Below are positions 7,720 to 15,724 of a stretch of 20,740 bases of DNA, piece after piece. Under the pieces are notes generated by a model. It saw only the letters and a program-made list of their open reading frames with translations. It had not been told where the DNA came from and made no database searches. Each line of letters opens with the position of its first letter. Within the stretch, counting starts at the first letter, position 1. The DNA comes from Planctomycetota bacterium (GTDB taxonomy: Bacteria; Planctomycetota; Phycisphaerae; WQYP01), in NCBI GenBank assembly GCA_021799715.1, contig JAJYZY010000034.1, positions 1-20,740 on the forward strand. Direction: 5' to 3'. The position numbers were made by a program, and so were the translations under genes.

Positions 7720-9231
7720 ATGATGCCGACTGATCAGCCATTACCATCCGTTGAAAATTGCCTGCTGGAAATGCGGGGCATACGCAAACAATTTGGTGCC
7801 ACACAGGCCCTGGATGGCGTCGATTTGTACGTGAACGCGGGTGAAGTCCTGGCTCTGGTGGGAGAAAATGGGGCCGGGAAAAGCACACTGATGAAAACGC
7901 TTTCCGGTGCCTATCGGCCCGATGAAGGCTCCATGTGGCTGGAGGGGAAAGTCTATCAGCCGCGGGATCCGATGGACGCCCGTCGCCTCGGTGTGGCGAT
8001 GATTTACCAGGAACTTTCGCTGGCTCCGCATTTATCGGTTATGGAAAATATTGTTCTCGGGGTTGAACCAGTACGCGGCCCCCTGATGGCGTGGGGGCAA
8101 ATCCGGAAAATAGCCCGCGATGCCATGGCCCAACTCGGAAGACCGGATATTCCCGTGGATATTCCCGTAAGCCGGCTCTCCATCGCGGAAAAGCAGCTTG
8201 TTGAAATCGGCCGCGCCACGGCCATTGGTTCCAAAGTTGTGGTGCTTGACGAACCGACCAGTTCATTGACCAGCCGCGATATTGTCGGCCTGTTCACACT
8301 GATCCGTCGGCTGCGGGATCAGGGCCATGCCATTATTTACATCTCGCACTTTCTGGAAGAGGTCAAAGAAATTACCAGTCGATATGTCGTACTTCGTGAC
8401 GGCAAGAGTGTCGGTGGTGGGGAGACCGCGAAAGCCACAACGGACGAAATTATCTCACTGATGGTGGGGCGAAAGGTGGATGATTTGTATCCGCGATCCC
8501 GCCATCAGCCCGGTGAGGTCATTTTGGAAGTTAATGATTTGGGCGGCATAAAAAAGCCCGTGCGGGCCTCAATGGCCCTGCGGCGGGGAGAAGTGCTGGG
8601 AATCGCCGGACTTGTCGGTGCCGGCCGCACGGAGCTGGTCCGGGCCGTATTTGGATTGGATGCCGTGCGCAGCGGAAAAATAAAAGTCGGTCTGCACACC
8701 GGCCCGGCCTCTCCCGCGCAACGTTGGAAGCAGGGAGTGGGGATGGTCAGTGAAGACCGTAAAAGTGAAGGTCTCGCATTGGCGTTAAGCATTTCCGACA
8801 ATTTAACCCTTTCACGCCTCGGACGCTTTATTTCTCCGACCGGCCAGGCAGCACAAAGCGCCCGATGGATTGAAAAAATGGCGGTAAAATGCCGCGGCCC
8901 GCGCCAGTGCATCGGGGACCTTTCCGGCGGCAATCAGCAAAAAGTTGCCATTGCCCGCCTGCTGCATCACGGCGTGGACGTCCTGCTGCTTGATGAACCC
9001 ACGCGTGGCATTGATGTAGGTTCCAAAGCGCAGATATATAAATTAATTGATGAATTAGCCCTCCAGGGCAAAGCCATTGTGCTGATAAGCAGCTATCTGC
9101 CGGAACTAATGGGCGTCTGCGATCGCATCGCCGTGATGTGCCGGGGAGTTTTGGGAGAGGCGCACCAGGTCCATGACATTACCGAAGAAGTTATTATGTT
9201 GGAAGCCACCGGAGCAGGAGCAACTTCATGA
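7720..9231 (+). CDS. sugar ABC transporter ATP-binding protein (RbsA/MglA/XylG type)
   Basis: 503-residue CUT2-family ATPase with two fused nucleotide-binding domains, energising import through the RbsC-type permease. Domain 1: Walker A GENGAGKST (48-56), Q-loop YQELSLAPHLS, a degenerate signature SRLSIAEKQ (151-159), Walker B VVVLDEPTSSLT (173-184) and switch His210 in YISH. Domain 2: the Walker A is degenerate (GLVGAGRTE, about 297-305), with an intact LSGGNQQ (401-407) and LLLDEPTRGID (422-432). Two domains with opposite degeneracies are the family norm, not decay. ATG 7720 has GGGGA 8 bases upstream. Its stop overlaps the permease start (ATGA), so translation is coupled. Confidence 0.95.
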   Translation: MMPTDQPLPSVENCLLEMRGIRKQFGATQALDGVDLYVNAGEVLALVGENGAGKSTLMKTLSGAYRPDEGSMWLEGKVYQPRDPMDARRLGVAMIYQELSLAPHLSVMENIVLGVEPVRGPLMAWGQIRKIARDAMAQLGRPDIPVDIPVSRLSIAEKQLVEIGRATAIGSKVVVLDEPTSSLTSRDIVGLFTLIRRLRDQGHAIIYISHFLEEVKEITSRYVVLRDGKSVGGGETAKATTDEIISLMVGRKVDDLYPRSRHQPGEVILEVNDLGGIKKPVRASMALRRGEVLGIAGLVGAGRTELVRAVFGLDAVRSGKIKVGLHTGPASPAQRWKQGVGMVSEDRKSEGLALALSISDNLTLSRLGRFISPTGQAAQSARWIEKMAVKCRGPRQCIGDLSGGNQQKVAIARLLHHGVDVLLLDEPTRGIDVGSKAQIYKLIDELALQGKAIVLISSYLPELMGVCDRIAVMCRGVLGEAHQVHDITEEVIMLEATGAGATS

Positions 9232-10226
9232 CGCAAGTACCCCCCGCCGCCAAAGTCATTCAAGCCGGAGAAAGCCGCGGATTGAATTTCCGCTCCGTTC
9301 TCAGCGCATTGGGTCCGGTCATCGGACTGGTGCTGGTATTTATCCTTTTTTCCGTCCTGCGACCGCGCACATTTCCAACCACCGCCAACGCTTCACAGAT
9401 ACTGCTGCAGGGCGTCGTGGTGGCTGTGGCTGCGTTGGGAACCACACCCGTGATTATTTCCGCCGGCATTGATATATCCATCGGCGCCACCATCGCCGTT
9501 GTTTCCGTTGCCGTGGCTCTGATGCTCAATGCCGGCATGCCGCCGATATTGGCCGCCCTCGGCGGAATCGGCGTCGGCGGATTGTGCGGCCTATTTAACG
9601 GCTCCTGCGTGACATTGCTGGGTCTTAATCCATTTATTGTCACATTGGGAACTTTTCTGGCCTTCCGCGGCGTGGCAGACGTGCTTGCCGGTGAAAGCGA
9701 AGTGTATACAAGTTCCAACTGGCTCAATGATTTAATGAATCCATCGAAATCCCTGATTTTCCCGTGGGGAGTCTGGATTATGGTCATTCTGGCCATATTG
9801 CTGATCCTCATGCTGCGCTACACCCGTTTTGGCCGCCATATTTTCGCCATCGGTTCCAATGAGCAGACGGCCCGCCTCTGCGGCATTGCCGTCAATCGGG
9901 CAAAACTCTGGATTTATATTCTCGGCGGAGCTTTTTCCGGTATTGCCGGCGTATTGATGTTTTCCAATGAAAATGGAACCGGTGATCCGACCACATCCAA
10001 AAATACACCGCTTACTGCCATTGCCGCCGCGGTCATTGGCGGCGCCAGCCTCACCGGTGGACAGGGGTCGATTGTCGGAACCATTATCGGTGCCATGTTT
10101 ATCATGACCATCCGCAACGGCTGCGTGCAGATTAATCTCTCCCACGGCGTGCAGAATATCGTCACCGGCCTGATTATCATCGTTGCGGTACTGGTAGACC
10201 GTCTCCGCAATCCCAAAAATACGTAA
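9228..10226 (+). CDS. sugar ABC transporter permease (RbsC type)
   Basis: 332-residue inner-membrane permease of the CUT2 family, forming the channel as a homodimer. It has about 8-10 hydrophobic segments, starting with LGPVIGLVLVFILFSVL (about 27-43). Family hallmarks are SAGIDISIGATIAVVSV (about 77-93), LGLNPFIVTLGTFLAFRGVAD and RFGRHIFAIGSNEQTARLCGI with the conserved cytoplasmic loop. Also present is GGASLTGGQGSIVGTIIGA near the C-terminus. The start overlaps the ATPase stop by 4 bases. It is the last gene of the operon; the next gene converges on it. No sugar kinase, isomerase or regulator gene is attached, so the substrate remains open. Confidence 0.94.
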   Translation: MTQVPPAAKVIQAGESRGLNFRSVLSALGPVIGLVLVFILFSVLRPRTFPTTANASQILLQGVVVAVAALGTTPVIISAGIDISIGATIAVVSVAVALMLNAGMPPILAALGGIGVGGLCGLFNGSCVTLLGLNPFIVTLGTFLAFRGVADVLAGESEVYTSSNWLNDLMNPSKSLIFPWGVWIMVILAILLILMLRYTRFGRHIFAIGSNEQTARLCGIAVNRAKLWIYILGGAFSGIAGVLMFSNENGTGDPTTSKNTPLTAIAAAVIGGASLTGGQGSIVGTIIGAMFIMTIRNGCVQINLSHGVQNIVTGLIIIVAVLVDRLRNPKNT

Positions 10227-10624
10227 TCAAAACGTTGTGGCGATTCGCACAGAACACGTCGCATATTTTTAAGTTGATGCGCGGTGCCGTATATATGACT
10301 CTGCGCTGCACGCTCGGCAGGACTTTTGTGAACCACTCAAGTCAGACGGCCATTACCCTGCGGCCGCCAGCTCGGCAATGCACGACGTGGGGGTTTTATT
10401 CGAAGGGCAATTCCGGAAAAAGCCGCAACATGTCAGAGCGTCGTTTACACTTTTCTGACAAGATTGCCGCTATCAACGTCCGGAGGCGCGCGGCCATCAG
10501 GGGCGCGCAAAAGCAAATTCATATTGTACAGCGCGAGAGTATTGGCCGTCAGCGAGGCGTGCACGACGCGCATGCCCTGCCCGCGGGTCTGTAAGGGGAG
10601 GACAACACGGCCCGTGGTCGAAAG
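10227..10624. other. intergenic region between convergent genes, no convincing gene
   Basis: About 400 bp separate the permease from the PEP-CTERM gene. I see no intact gene or strong terminator. On the - strand the PEP-CTERM frame stays open for about 66 codons past its TAA (including LQTRGQGMRVVHASLTANTL) down to a stop near 10442. This might be a decayed extension, a duplicated tail or chance. I recognise no family in it. Confidence 0.4.
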
Positions 10625-10663
10625 AACCTGCCGGGAGGTGCGAAGTTATTTTTGCGCGGCCCC
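10625..10663. repeat. dispersed gene-end repeat, copy B
   Basis: 39 bp matching 3789-3827 at 33 positions, with the core TGCGAAGTTATTT unbroken. It straddles the last codons and stop of the PEP-CTERM gene on the - strand. In copy A the same block begins right at the rlmN stop on the - strand, so orientation relative to the gene end is conserved. It lacks the CCGCGCGG block seen in copies A and C. Confidence 0.6.
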
Positions 10664-12736
10664 CTGGCGTTGCCGACTCCGTCGTGGCAGTAACGCCAAT
10701 GCACCCATGCCGGCCAAGCCGATCATCCATGCCGCAGGTTCCGGTACGGCTGTGGACTGGAGATATCCGACGGGCAAAAAGCCGGGCGTAACAAGGCCGT
10801 AATCCGAGGTCATGGTTAACGGCGTTGCGCCGCTTGCGGTGGCGTAAAGTGTACCGGAATCAATTAATGTTGTCGGTGCGAGAAATGCGTAAATATCGTT
10901 AGCAGGAAGCGGAATGCCGCTGCTGGTGACAATTTTAAAACTGCCGCTGCCGATGGAGATGGATTGTTGCATAAGGCCGATGGCAAATGTGGTGGAGCTG
11001 GAACTTAATCCGATATTCAGGTTGTTAATTGCTTTACCGCTGAGATTAACAACAAATACCCACTGATATCCCGGAAAGACATCGGTGTATCCGGGTAAGC
11101 CACTGCTGCCGAGAAGGACCGCGGCCAGCGATTCGGCTGGCGCGTTATGTGCCAAGCCGGCCAGGGCCGGCGAATTCGCCTGAAGATTAGCCAGAACACC
11201 GTATGGTGCCGCAACTCCACCGGCGAGATCCGGTATGTTCGGCGTGGACGTTTGCGCAAAATAATCCTGGCCGTTCGGCCCGGGACTATAGCTTGGCAAT
11301 GCTCCCTGGATATTTTGTAAAGGCGAGATTTGGCTGTTTGTAGCAATAAAGAGTTTCCCATTGGTTGCGGCACTGCCTCCGCCGAGTGTGTTAAATGCAC
11401 CCTGGTTGGCAAGAACCGACGATCCTTTCAGGATAATGGTGCCACCGGCTCCAGCGCCGCCATTGCCGCCGTTTCCACCATAGCCCCCCTCGCCGCCAGC
11501 CCCGCCGTAGCCGCCTGGGCCGCCGTAGCCGCCGGATTCACCACCGTGTGAACCGGCACCACCCGGCTGTCCACCGAGTGGCGTGCTGCCCTCGGAACCG
11601 TAATGGCCACTGCTCCCAACCATGCCGCGGTGGCCGCTGGCACCTTGAACCGAAATCGAGCCATCGACGGTGAGCCGACCCATGGCGAACAATTCAACGG
11701 CACCACCACCGCCGCCGCCATTGCCGCCCGCGCCACCCGTTCCGCCGTTGCCACCGGCACCTCCCAGACCGCCGGCACCACCATTACCACCGTTTCCTCC
11801 ACCGCCCAGAAGCGCGCCGGCGCCACCACCCCCGCCGCCGCCCCCACCACCCACACCACCTGTGCCACCACCACCGCCACCTTGACCTCCTCCGCCACCG
11901 GCACCCCCATTACCGCCGGTCAATAACGTAAGCGATGCAAGATTGGTGCCATCCGCACCTGAGTTGCCCATCGCGCCCGCAATACCCTTACCTCCGGTGG
12001 CACCGTTGCCACCAGTGCCGCCAGGTGCGCCGCTGGAAATTACTGCTTTAAGATTCGAATATGTAATCGATCCCCCGCTGCCGCCACTACCCGGTACCCC
12101 ATTGACACCAGGGATTCCGCCTTGGCCAAAAGCGCCCCCGCCGCTGCCTGGCGTGGCCGCACCGGTGGATGAAAATCCCGGCGTGCCCGCAGTGCCCGGA
12201 GCTCCGACAACGCCATTGGTGCCGCTGGAGCCGTCAAAACCCGCTGCGCTTCCGCCCACCTGGCCGTCCCCGCCGGTTGCGTAGGACCCTCCCCCAGTGC
12301 CGCCTGACCCGCCATTAAGCGCGCCGGCAAATGAAAGAACACCGGTCAGCGGTGGGACTCCACCTGCGCCGCCGGCGCTGCCGGTGCCGCCCGTTCCACC
12401 GTCGCCGCCACCTGGTCCGGCATATGTCCCACTTGCTGAGGCGTTGATTGTTACATAGGCTCCAAGCGTGATATCATTGTAAGAACTGATAATCAGCGGC
12501 CGCGAACCGACCACGTTGATCACGTCGCCGGTGTTAAACGTTACATCTCCACTGAAGACAAAATCCTCACCCGATGATGTGGTGTTGACCATCATCGTTC
12601 CGCCGGTTGCGGATCCGCCCGTGGCACTAAACGTACCGTTGGAGGTGTTGAAATCGTAAACAGTCGCCCCTGCGGTTCCCACGCCGACGGTGAACACAGC
12701 CGCCGCGGCACACATCGTTATCCCACGAGTTTTCAT
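10646..12736 (-). CDS. glycine-rich exported protein with PEP-CTERM sorting signal
   Basis: 696-residue exported protein. It starts with a Sec-type signal peptide (basic MKTRG, hydrophobic core AAAAVFTVGVGTAGA, likely cut near residue 24). Residues about 110-440 are extremely low in complexity, with runs of Gly-Gly-X, Gly-Ala and Gly-Thr repeats, superficially like PE-PGRS or collagen-like proteins. The last 33 residues are a PEP-CTERM tail: VPEP, then a hydrophobic helix (AWMIGLAGMGALALLP), then RRSRQRQ. PEP-CTERM proteins are exported and processed by an exosortase, often for cell-surface or biofilm matrix use. No exosortase gene is in the window. ATG 12736 has GGGAG 8 bases upstream. The repeat DNA gives long proline- and alanine-rich antisense frames that are not genes. 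Confidence 0.9.
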   Translation of the reverse strand: MKTRGITMCAAAAVFTVGVGTAGATVYDFNTSNGTFSATGGSATGGTMMVNTTSSGEDFVFSGDVTFNTGDVINVVGSRPLIISSYNDITLGAYVTINASASGTYAGPGGGDGGTGGTGSAGGAGGVPPLTGVLSFAGALNGGSGGTGGGSYATGGDGQVGGSAAGFDGSSGTNGVVGAPGTAGTPGFSSTGAATPGSGGGAFGQGGIPGVNGVPGSGGSGGSITYSNLKAVISSGAPGGTGGNGATGGKGIAGAMGNSGADGTNLASLTLLTGGNGGAGGGGGQGGGGGGTGGVGGGGGGGGGGAGALLGGGGNGGNGGAGGLGGAGGNGGTGGAGGNGGGGGGAVELFAMGRLTVDGSISVQGASGHRGMVGSSGHYGSEGSTPLGGQPGGAGSHGGESGGYGGPGGYGGAGGEGGYGGNGGNGGAGAGGTIILKGSSVLANQGAFNTLGGGSAATNGKLFIATNSQISPLQNIQGALPSYSPGPNGQDYFAQTSTPNIPDLAGGVAAPYGVLANLQANSPALAGLAHNAPAESLAAVLLGSSGLPGYTDVFPGYQWVFVVNLSGKAINNLNIGLSSSSTTFAIGLMQQSISIGSGSFKIVTSSGIPLPANDIYAFLAPTTLIDSGTLYATASGATPLTMTSDYGLVTPGFLPVGYLQSTAVPEPAAWMIGLAGMGALALLPRRSRQRQGAAQK

Positions 12737-13440
12737 TCTGCAGCTCCCAAAAATTCCGACCGACGTTCTCCAAGTTCAGCCCCCGCTAAACTCAAAGTCA
12801 AATTGAACGCCAACGAACCTGATATTACCCCAAAAACGCTGCATTTTCAATACAGCCATCACGCACGCATTGGGCAATCGCCACATGGCCTGCCTGAAAG
12901 GATATAGCCGTTGTTTTAATAGCTCGGCCGGCCGGGACAAGTGCAATAAGCCCGCTTGGAACAACGTTCGCCGGATGATAAGCGTAACGTGTACATCCGG
13001 GCGGACGCGGTGGATTTCAATATCCGAATGGGTGAAAAGGATTCAGGCTTCCTTCGGGTGATTCCGGGAGCCGCGGGAGATGGATATTGTGCAGTGCCTG
13101 GCGCCCCAATATCTCAAGTATCCATGTTATCGTTGAGATCCGTGGTTCAGTTTTTGAAGCGGCTATTGCAAGGCGATACTGGGAATAGAAGCGCATGTAT
13201 GTTCCAACGGGTTATCAATCGGGACATCCTGATCCCGCATTATTGCCTCAAAATTGAAACTCGTCGGCACCTTTCGCCTCTTTTTCAGGTATCACCAATG
13301 GCCGCACAAGCTCGATCCTCCCAAACCGGCCTGAATCATAATGATTTCGGAAAAAACACTCCATTCTAATAGAGCCGGGACCATTTTCGGGCTTTTCTGG
13401 TCAAATGCATCCACAACCAGCGAAGGTTGGGGTTATACCC
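12737..13440. other. gene-free region upstream of the PEP-CTERM gene
   Basis: About 700 bp between divergent genes. A reading frame at 12956-13369 is open, but its product (ADAVDFNIRMGEKDSGF and onward) shows no family resemblance, no convincing ribosome binding site and ragged composition, so I do not call it. No tRNA, CRISPR or insertion-sequence end is visible. It may hold decayed sequence at the edge of the accessory island. Confidence 0.4.
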
Positions 13441-13448
13441 ATGCAGAC

Positions 13449-13477
13449 TTGACGGTTGGGGAAAATGTTCATAAAAT
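13449..13477 (+). promoter_or_regulatory. promoter of AbiE pair 1
   Basis: TTGACG (13449-13454) and TAAAAT (13472-13477) are separated by exactly 17 bases. This places the transcription start near 13484, inside the central palindrome. A perfect TATAAT also occurs at 13503-13508 but has no -35 at good spacing. Confidence 0.6.
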
Positions 13478-13518
13478 TGTTATGTTCAATATTATTGAAC
13501 ACTATAATAATTTGAACA
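13466..13518. promoter_or_regulatory. symmetric operator array of AbiE pair 1
   Basis: TGTTCAATATTATTGAACA (13483-13501) is a perfect 9-bp inverted repeat about base 13492. Two further half-sites, TGTTCA (13466-13471) and TGAACA (13513-13518), sit symmetrically around the same centre, each 17 bp from its inner partner. The array overlaps the -10 and start of transcription. AbiEi antitoxins are known to repress their own operon by binding inverted repeats, so this is very probably the binding site of the next gene's product. Confidence 0.7.
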
Positions 13519-13533
13519 CAATAGAGGTGAACT

Positions 13534-14601
13534 GTGCGATTTTTAGTTTTTCTACACGATCACCGGATCAGAGATTTAATACCCCGCTGGATCGACACAA
13601 TAAAAAGCATTCCGGACAGTTCCGTCGTAACTTTGCCACCAAAGCGGGTTCCCAATGACATAGACGGGCAATTGACAGTGGAATTGGCATCGGATCAAAA
13701 ACTGATTTACGGCGTGGAATGTAAACGGCATTTGGCACCCGTCGTCGAACGGGCGGTTGCGCAGGCCCGCCGAGCCGCCCAAGTCGTAAATGGGAAGCCA
13801 TTGATCATGGCGGAATACATCAGCCAACCGTTGGGTGAGCGCCTCCGTCGAGAGGGTGTCGATTACATGGATACTCATGGAAACGCTTCGCTCACATGTC
13901 CCCCGTTGTGCATATTGCTGAGGCAAAACATCACCCGTATACCAGAGCGGCCGGCGAGCGGTTTGCTTAGTTCCCGGGCCAGTCTGCAACTTTTGGCCCT
14001 GATTTTGACGGAACCCCGATGCACCCAATGGCCGTTACGATCTCTGTCGCAGGCGGCGGGTATCTCGCTCGGAGCTGCGCACGGTCTTATGCGCGATCTG
14101 CAAAGAAATGGAACCATCAACGACCGGGGACGTGTATCTCCTGAAATTTTTCAACGCGGCGACTTGTTGGAGCACTGGGGAAATGGTTACGTTCAGCGGT
14201 TGCGGCCGAAATTGTTGATCAAAACGTACCGAACCACCGAACGCCGGCAGGTGGCCGATCTCGTTCCTCTTATAAAGCAAATGCCGGGAGTTTTTGTTGG
14301 CGGGGAATTAGCCGCCGATATGACAACGGGGCTATTCCGGGCTTCGCGCGTAAGCTTACATATTTCCCCTGATACTTCGCTCGATGAGCTTGCCAAAACG
14401 CTGCGATTGCTTCCGGATATTCAAGGTAACGTGGATGTATTAACCCATTTTGGTCGCGGGCCGGTTTGGCAAACACAGTCCCCCCATGGTGTGCCACTCA
14501 TTGCAGATCCCCTGATTTACGGGGAGTTGTTGGTACCCATTGATGATCGCCTGCGGGAAGCGCGCGGCTATTATCAAACAAGGATAACCAAGTATGGATG
14601 A
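13534..14601 (+). CDS. AbiEi-type antitoxin/transcriptional regulator (AbiE pair 1)
   Basis: 355-residue protein resembling the AbiEi_2-type antitoxins of type IV toxin-antitoxin systems. The N-terminal part reads like a PD-(D/E)XK-related domain, GVECKRHLAPVVERAVAQAR (Glu62, Lys64), followed by PLIMAEYISQPLGERLRREG and VDYMDTHGNASL, a pattern I associate with this family. A winged helix follows at about 166-195 (WPLRSLSQAAGISLGAAHGL). The GTG start has GAGGTG (13524-13529) just upstream. It is the first gene of a two-gene operon whose stop overlaps the toxin start by 8 bases. By analogy it represses the operon and neutralises the nucleotidyltransferase. Whether the nuclease-like domain is active is unknown. 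Confidence 0.75.
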   Translation: MRFLVFLHDHRIRDLIPRWIDTIKSIPDSSVVTLPPKRVPNDIDGQLTVELASDQKLIYGVECKRHLAPVVERAVAQARRAAQVVNGKPLIMAEYISQPLGERLRREGVDYMDTHGNASLTCPPLCILLRQNITRIPERPASGLLSSRASLQLLALILTEPRCTQWPLRSLSQAAGISLGAAHGLMRDLQRNGTINDRGRVSPEIFQRGDLLEHWGNGYVQRLRPKLLIKTYRTTERRQVADLVPLIKQMPGVFVGGELAADMTTGLFRASRVSLHISPDTSLDELAKTLRLLPDIQGNVDVLTHFGRGPVWQTQSPHGVPLIADPLIYGELLVPIDDRLREARGYYQTRITKYG

Positions 14602-15442
14602 AATTTGGATTGATGACCGGGATGTTCGCGTGTTATGCGACATTCGGAAAACCGCTGGTGATTTGCCGATGATGATCATCGGAGCCGGGGCAAGACGTTT
14701 GTCTTTCGACTTGCCGCGCAAGCTGACCCACGCGCGCACAACAACAGATTGGGATATTGCGGTTCAGTTGGATCATTGGCAAGGGTTTCATGACTTCTGT
14801 GCCAGGGCTTGCGCACAGGGTGGCTTCAGTCCGACCGGATTACCACACCGTCTGATCCATACGACAACCAACATTCCCTTGGATATAGTGCCGTTCGGCG
14901 GAATCGCCGCAGGCAACGTGATTGCCTGGCCGAACACGGAAACGTCCATGAGCGTAGCGGGCTTTGCGGAGGCCATGCGGTTTGCGCGGGACACGCCAAT
15001 TGAACCGGGTGTGAACATCAAGGTGATCACCCCGGAAATGCTTGCGGCGTTAAAATGCTTCGCATTTGCGGAACGGGGAAATCAAACCTCGCGCGACCTT
15101 CAGGACCTCCTGCTGCTGGCGGAATATTATTCTCAAGAAAGCGTCGAAGGGCGCTTATTTGAAGCGCCATTTGACACTCTGGCCCAAAGTGACGCGTTTG
15201 ATTCTCAATTCGTCGGGGCATTGCTTTTGGGCCATGATATGGCGGCGAATTGCGAAAAGCAGACTCTCGGCAAGCTGCTGCCAATCCTTGACGGCCTTTG
15301 TATTCACGATTCTGACATTCTTAATTCCCTCGCTTTCACGCCCGGGCGACACGACCTCACGGAGATCAAACGCACTCTATATTTCAATTTATTCTCCTGG
15401 CTGGCTACTGGTGCGCACAGCGTTGGCGATTCGGCGCGGTAG
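14594..15442 (+). CDS. AbiEii-type nucleotidyltransferase toxin (AbiE pair 1)
   Basis: 282-residue nucleotidyltransferase-fold protein of the AbiEii group (DNA polymerase beta superfamily). AbiEii toxins bind GTP, and relatives add nucleotides to tRNA acceptor ends and stop growth, which gives abortive phage defence. The motifs are MMIIGAGARRL (26-36), the metal-binding TTDWDIAVQL with Asp52 and Asp54, and a third acidic residue in IPLDIVPFGG (Asp97). A later segment, ALKCFAFAERGNQTSRDLQDLLLL, matches the usual K...R..KD region. ATG 14594 has AGGA 9 bases upstream and overlaps the antitoxin stop. A mobile-element remnant follows directly. Confidence 0.8.
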   Translation: MDEIWIDDRDVRVLCDIRKTAGDLPMMIIGAGARRLSFDLPRKLTHARTTTDWDIAVQLDHWQGFHDFCARACAQGGFSPTGLPHRLIHTTTNIPLDIVPFGGIAAGNVIAWPNTETSMSVAGFAEAMRFARDTPIEPGVNIKVITPEMLAALKCFAFAERGNQTSRDLQDLLLLAEYYSQESVEGRLFEAPFDTLAQSDAFDSQFVGALLLGHDMAANCEKQTLGKLLPILDGLCIHDSDILNSLAFTPGRHDLTEIKRTLYFNLFSWLATGAHSVGDSAR

Positions 15443-15497
15443 TATTTGACGTCATACTCCCCGAAAACCGGGCTTGCCGCCGCGGGCTTGTGCAACG

Positions 15498-15543
15498 ACA
15501 ACTCCGCCGGTTTCATGCAACCGCGCGGTGGAAACCCGCGGCC
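15498..15543. repeat. dispersed gene-end repeat, copy C
   Basis: 46 bp matching 3737-3782 at 36 positions, mostly with transitions. The core CCGCGCGGTGGAA is unbroken. Here GGTTTC (15509-15514) and GAAACC (15531-15536) form a stem around the CCGCGCGG palindrome. It lies 56 bp after the toxin gene of AbiE pair 1 and could fold at the 3' end of that transcript. Confidence 0.55.
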
Positions 15544-15724
15544 CATTGGCTGGGATGGCAATGGAAAAGCCAAAGTCGATCATGCACAGACTGTCACCCA
15601 GCCTGCACACTTTGACACCAAAACAGCCCCTTCCGCTCAACCAGGCGTAAAAGTCTGCATATTGTAGAGAAATAGAAATGTCACAGAGATTCCCGGCATG
15701 GGGTCCATTCGTCACAAACTGTAG

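Noticed and set aside
8505..8933. Long - strand frames inside the ABC ATPase and other genes
   Set aside because: Shadow frames of well-supported genes, without ribosome binding sites or recognisable products.
11670..11926. Proline-rich and Ala/Thr-rich reading frames on the + strand, opposite the glycine-rich gene
   Set aside because: They are the antisense of GGN glycine codons. The - strand frame has a signal peptide, ribosome binding site and PEP-CTERM tail.
12956..13369. 137-residue open frame upstream of AbiE pair 1
   Set aside because: No family resemblance, weak start context and unusual composition; probably non-coding or decayed.
13503..13508. Perfect TATAAT as the main promoter of AbiE pair 1
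   Set aside because: No -35 at 16-18 bp; the TTGACG/TAAAAT pair with a 17-bp spacer fits better.
15449..15461. TGACGTCA palindrome after the AbiE pair 1 toxin gene
   Set aside because: A single 8-bp palindrome after a gene end, without partner sites or promoter elements, is expected by chance.
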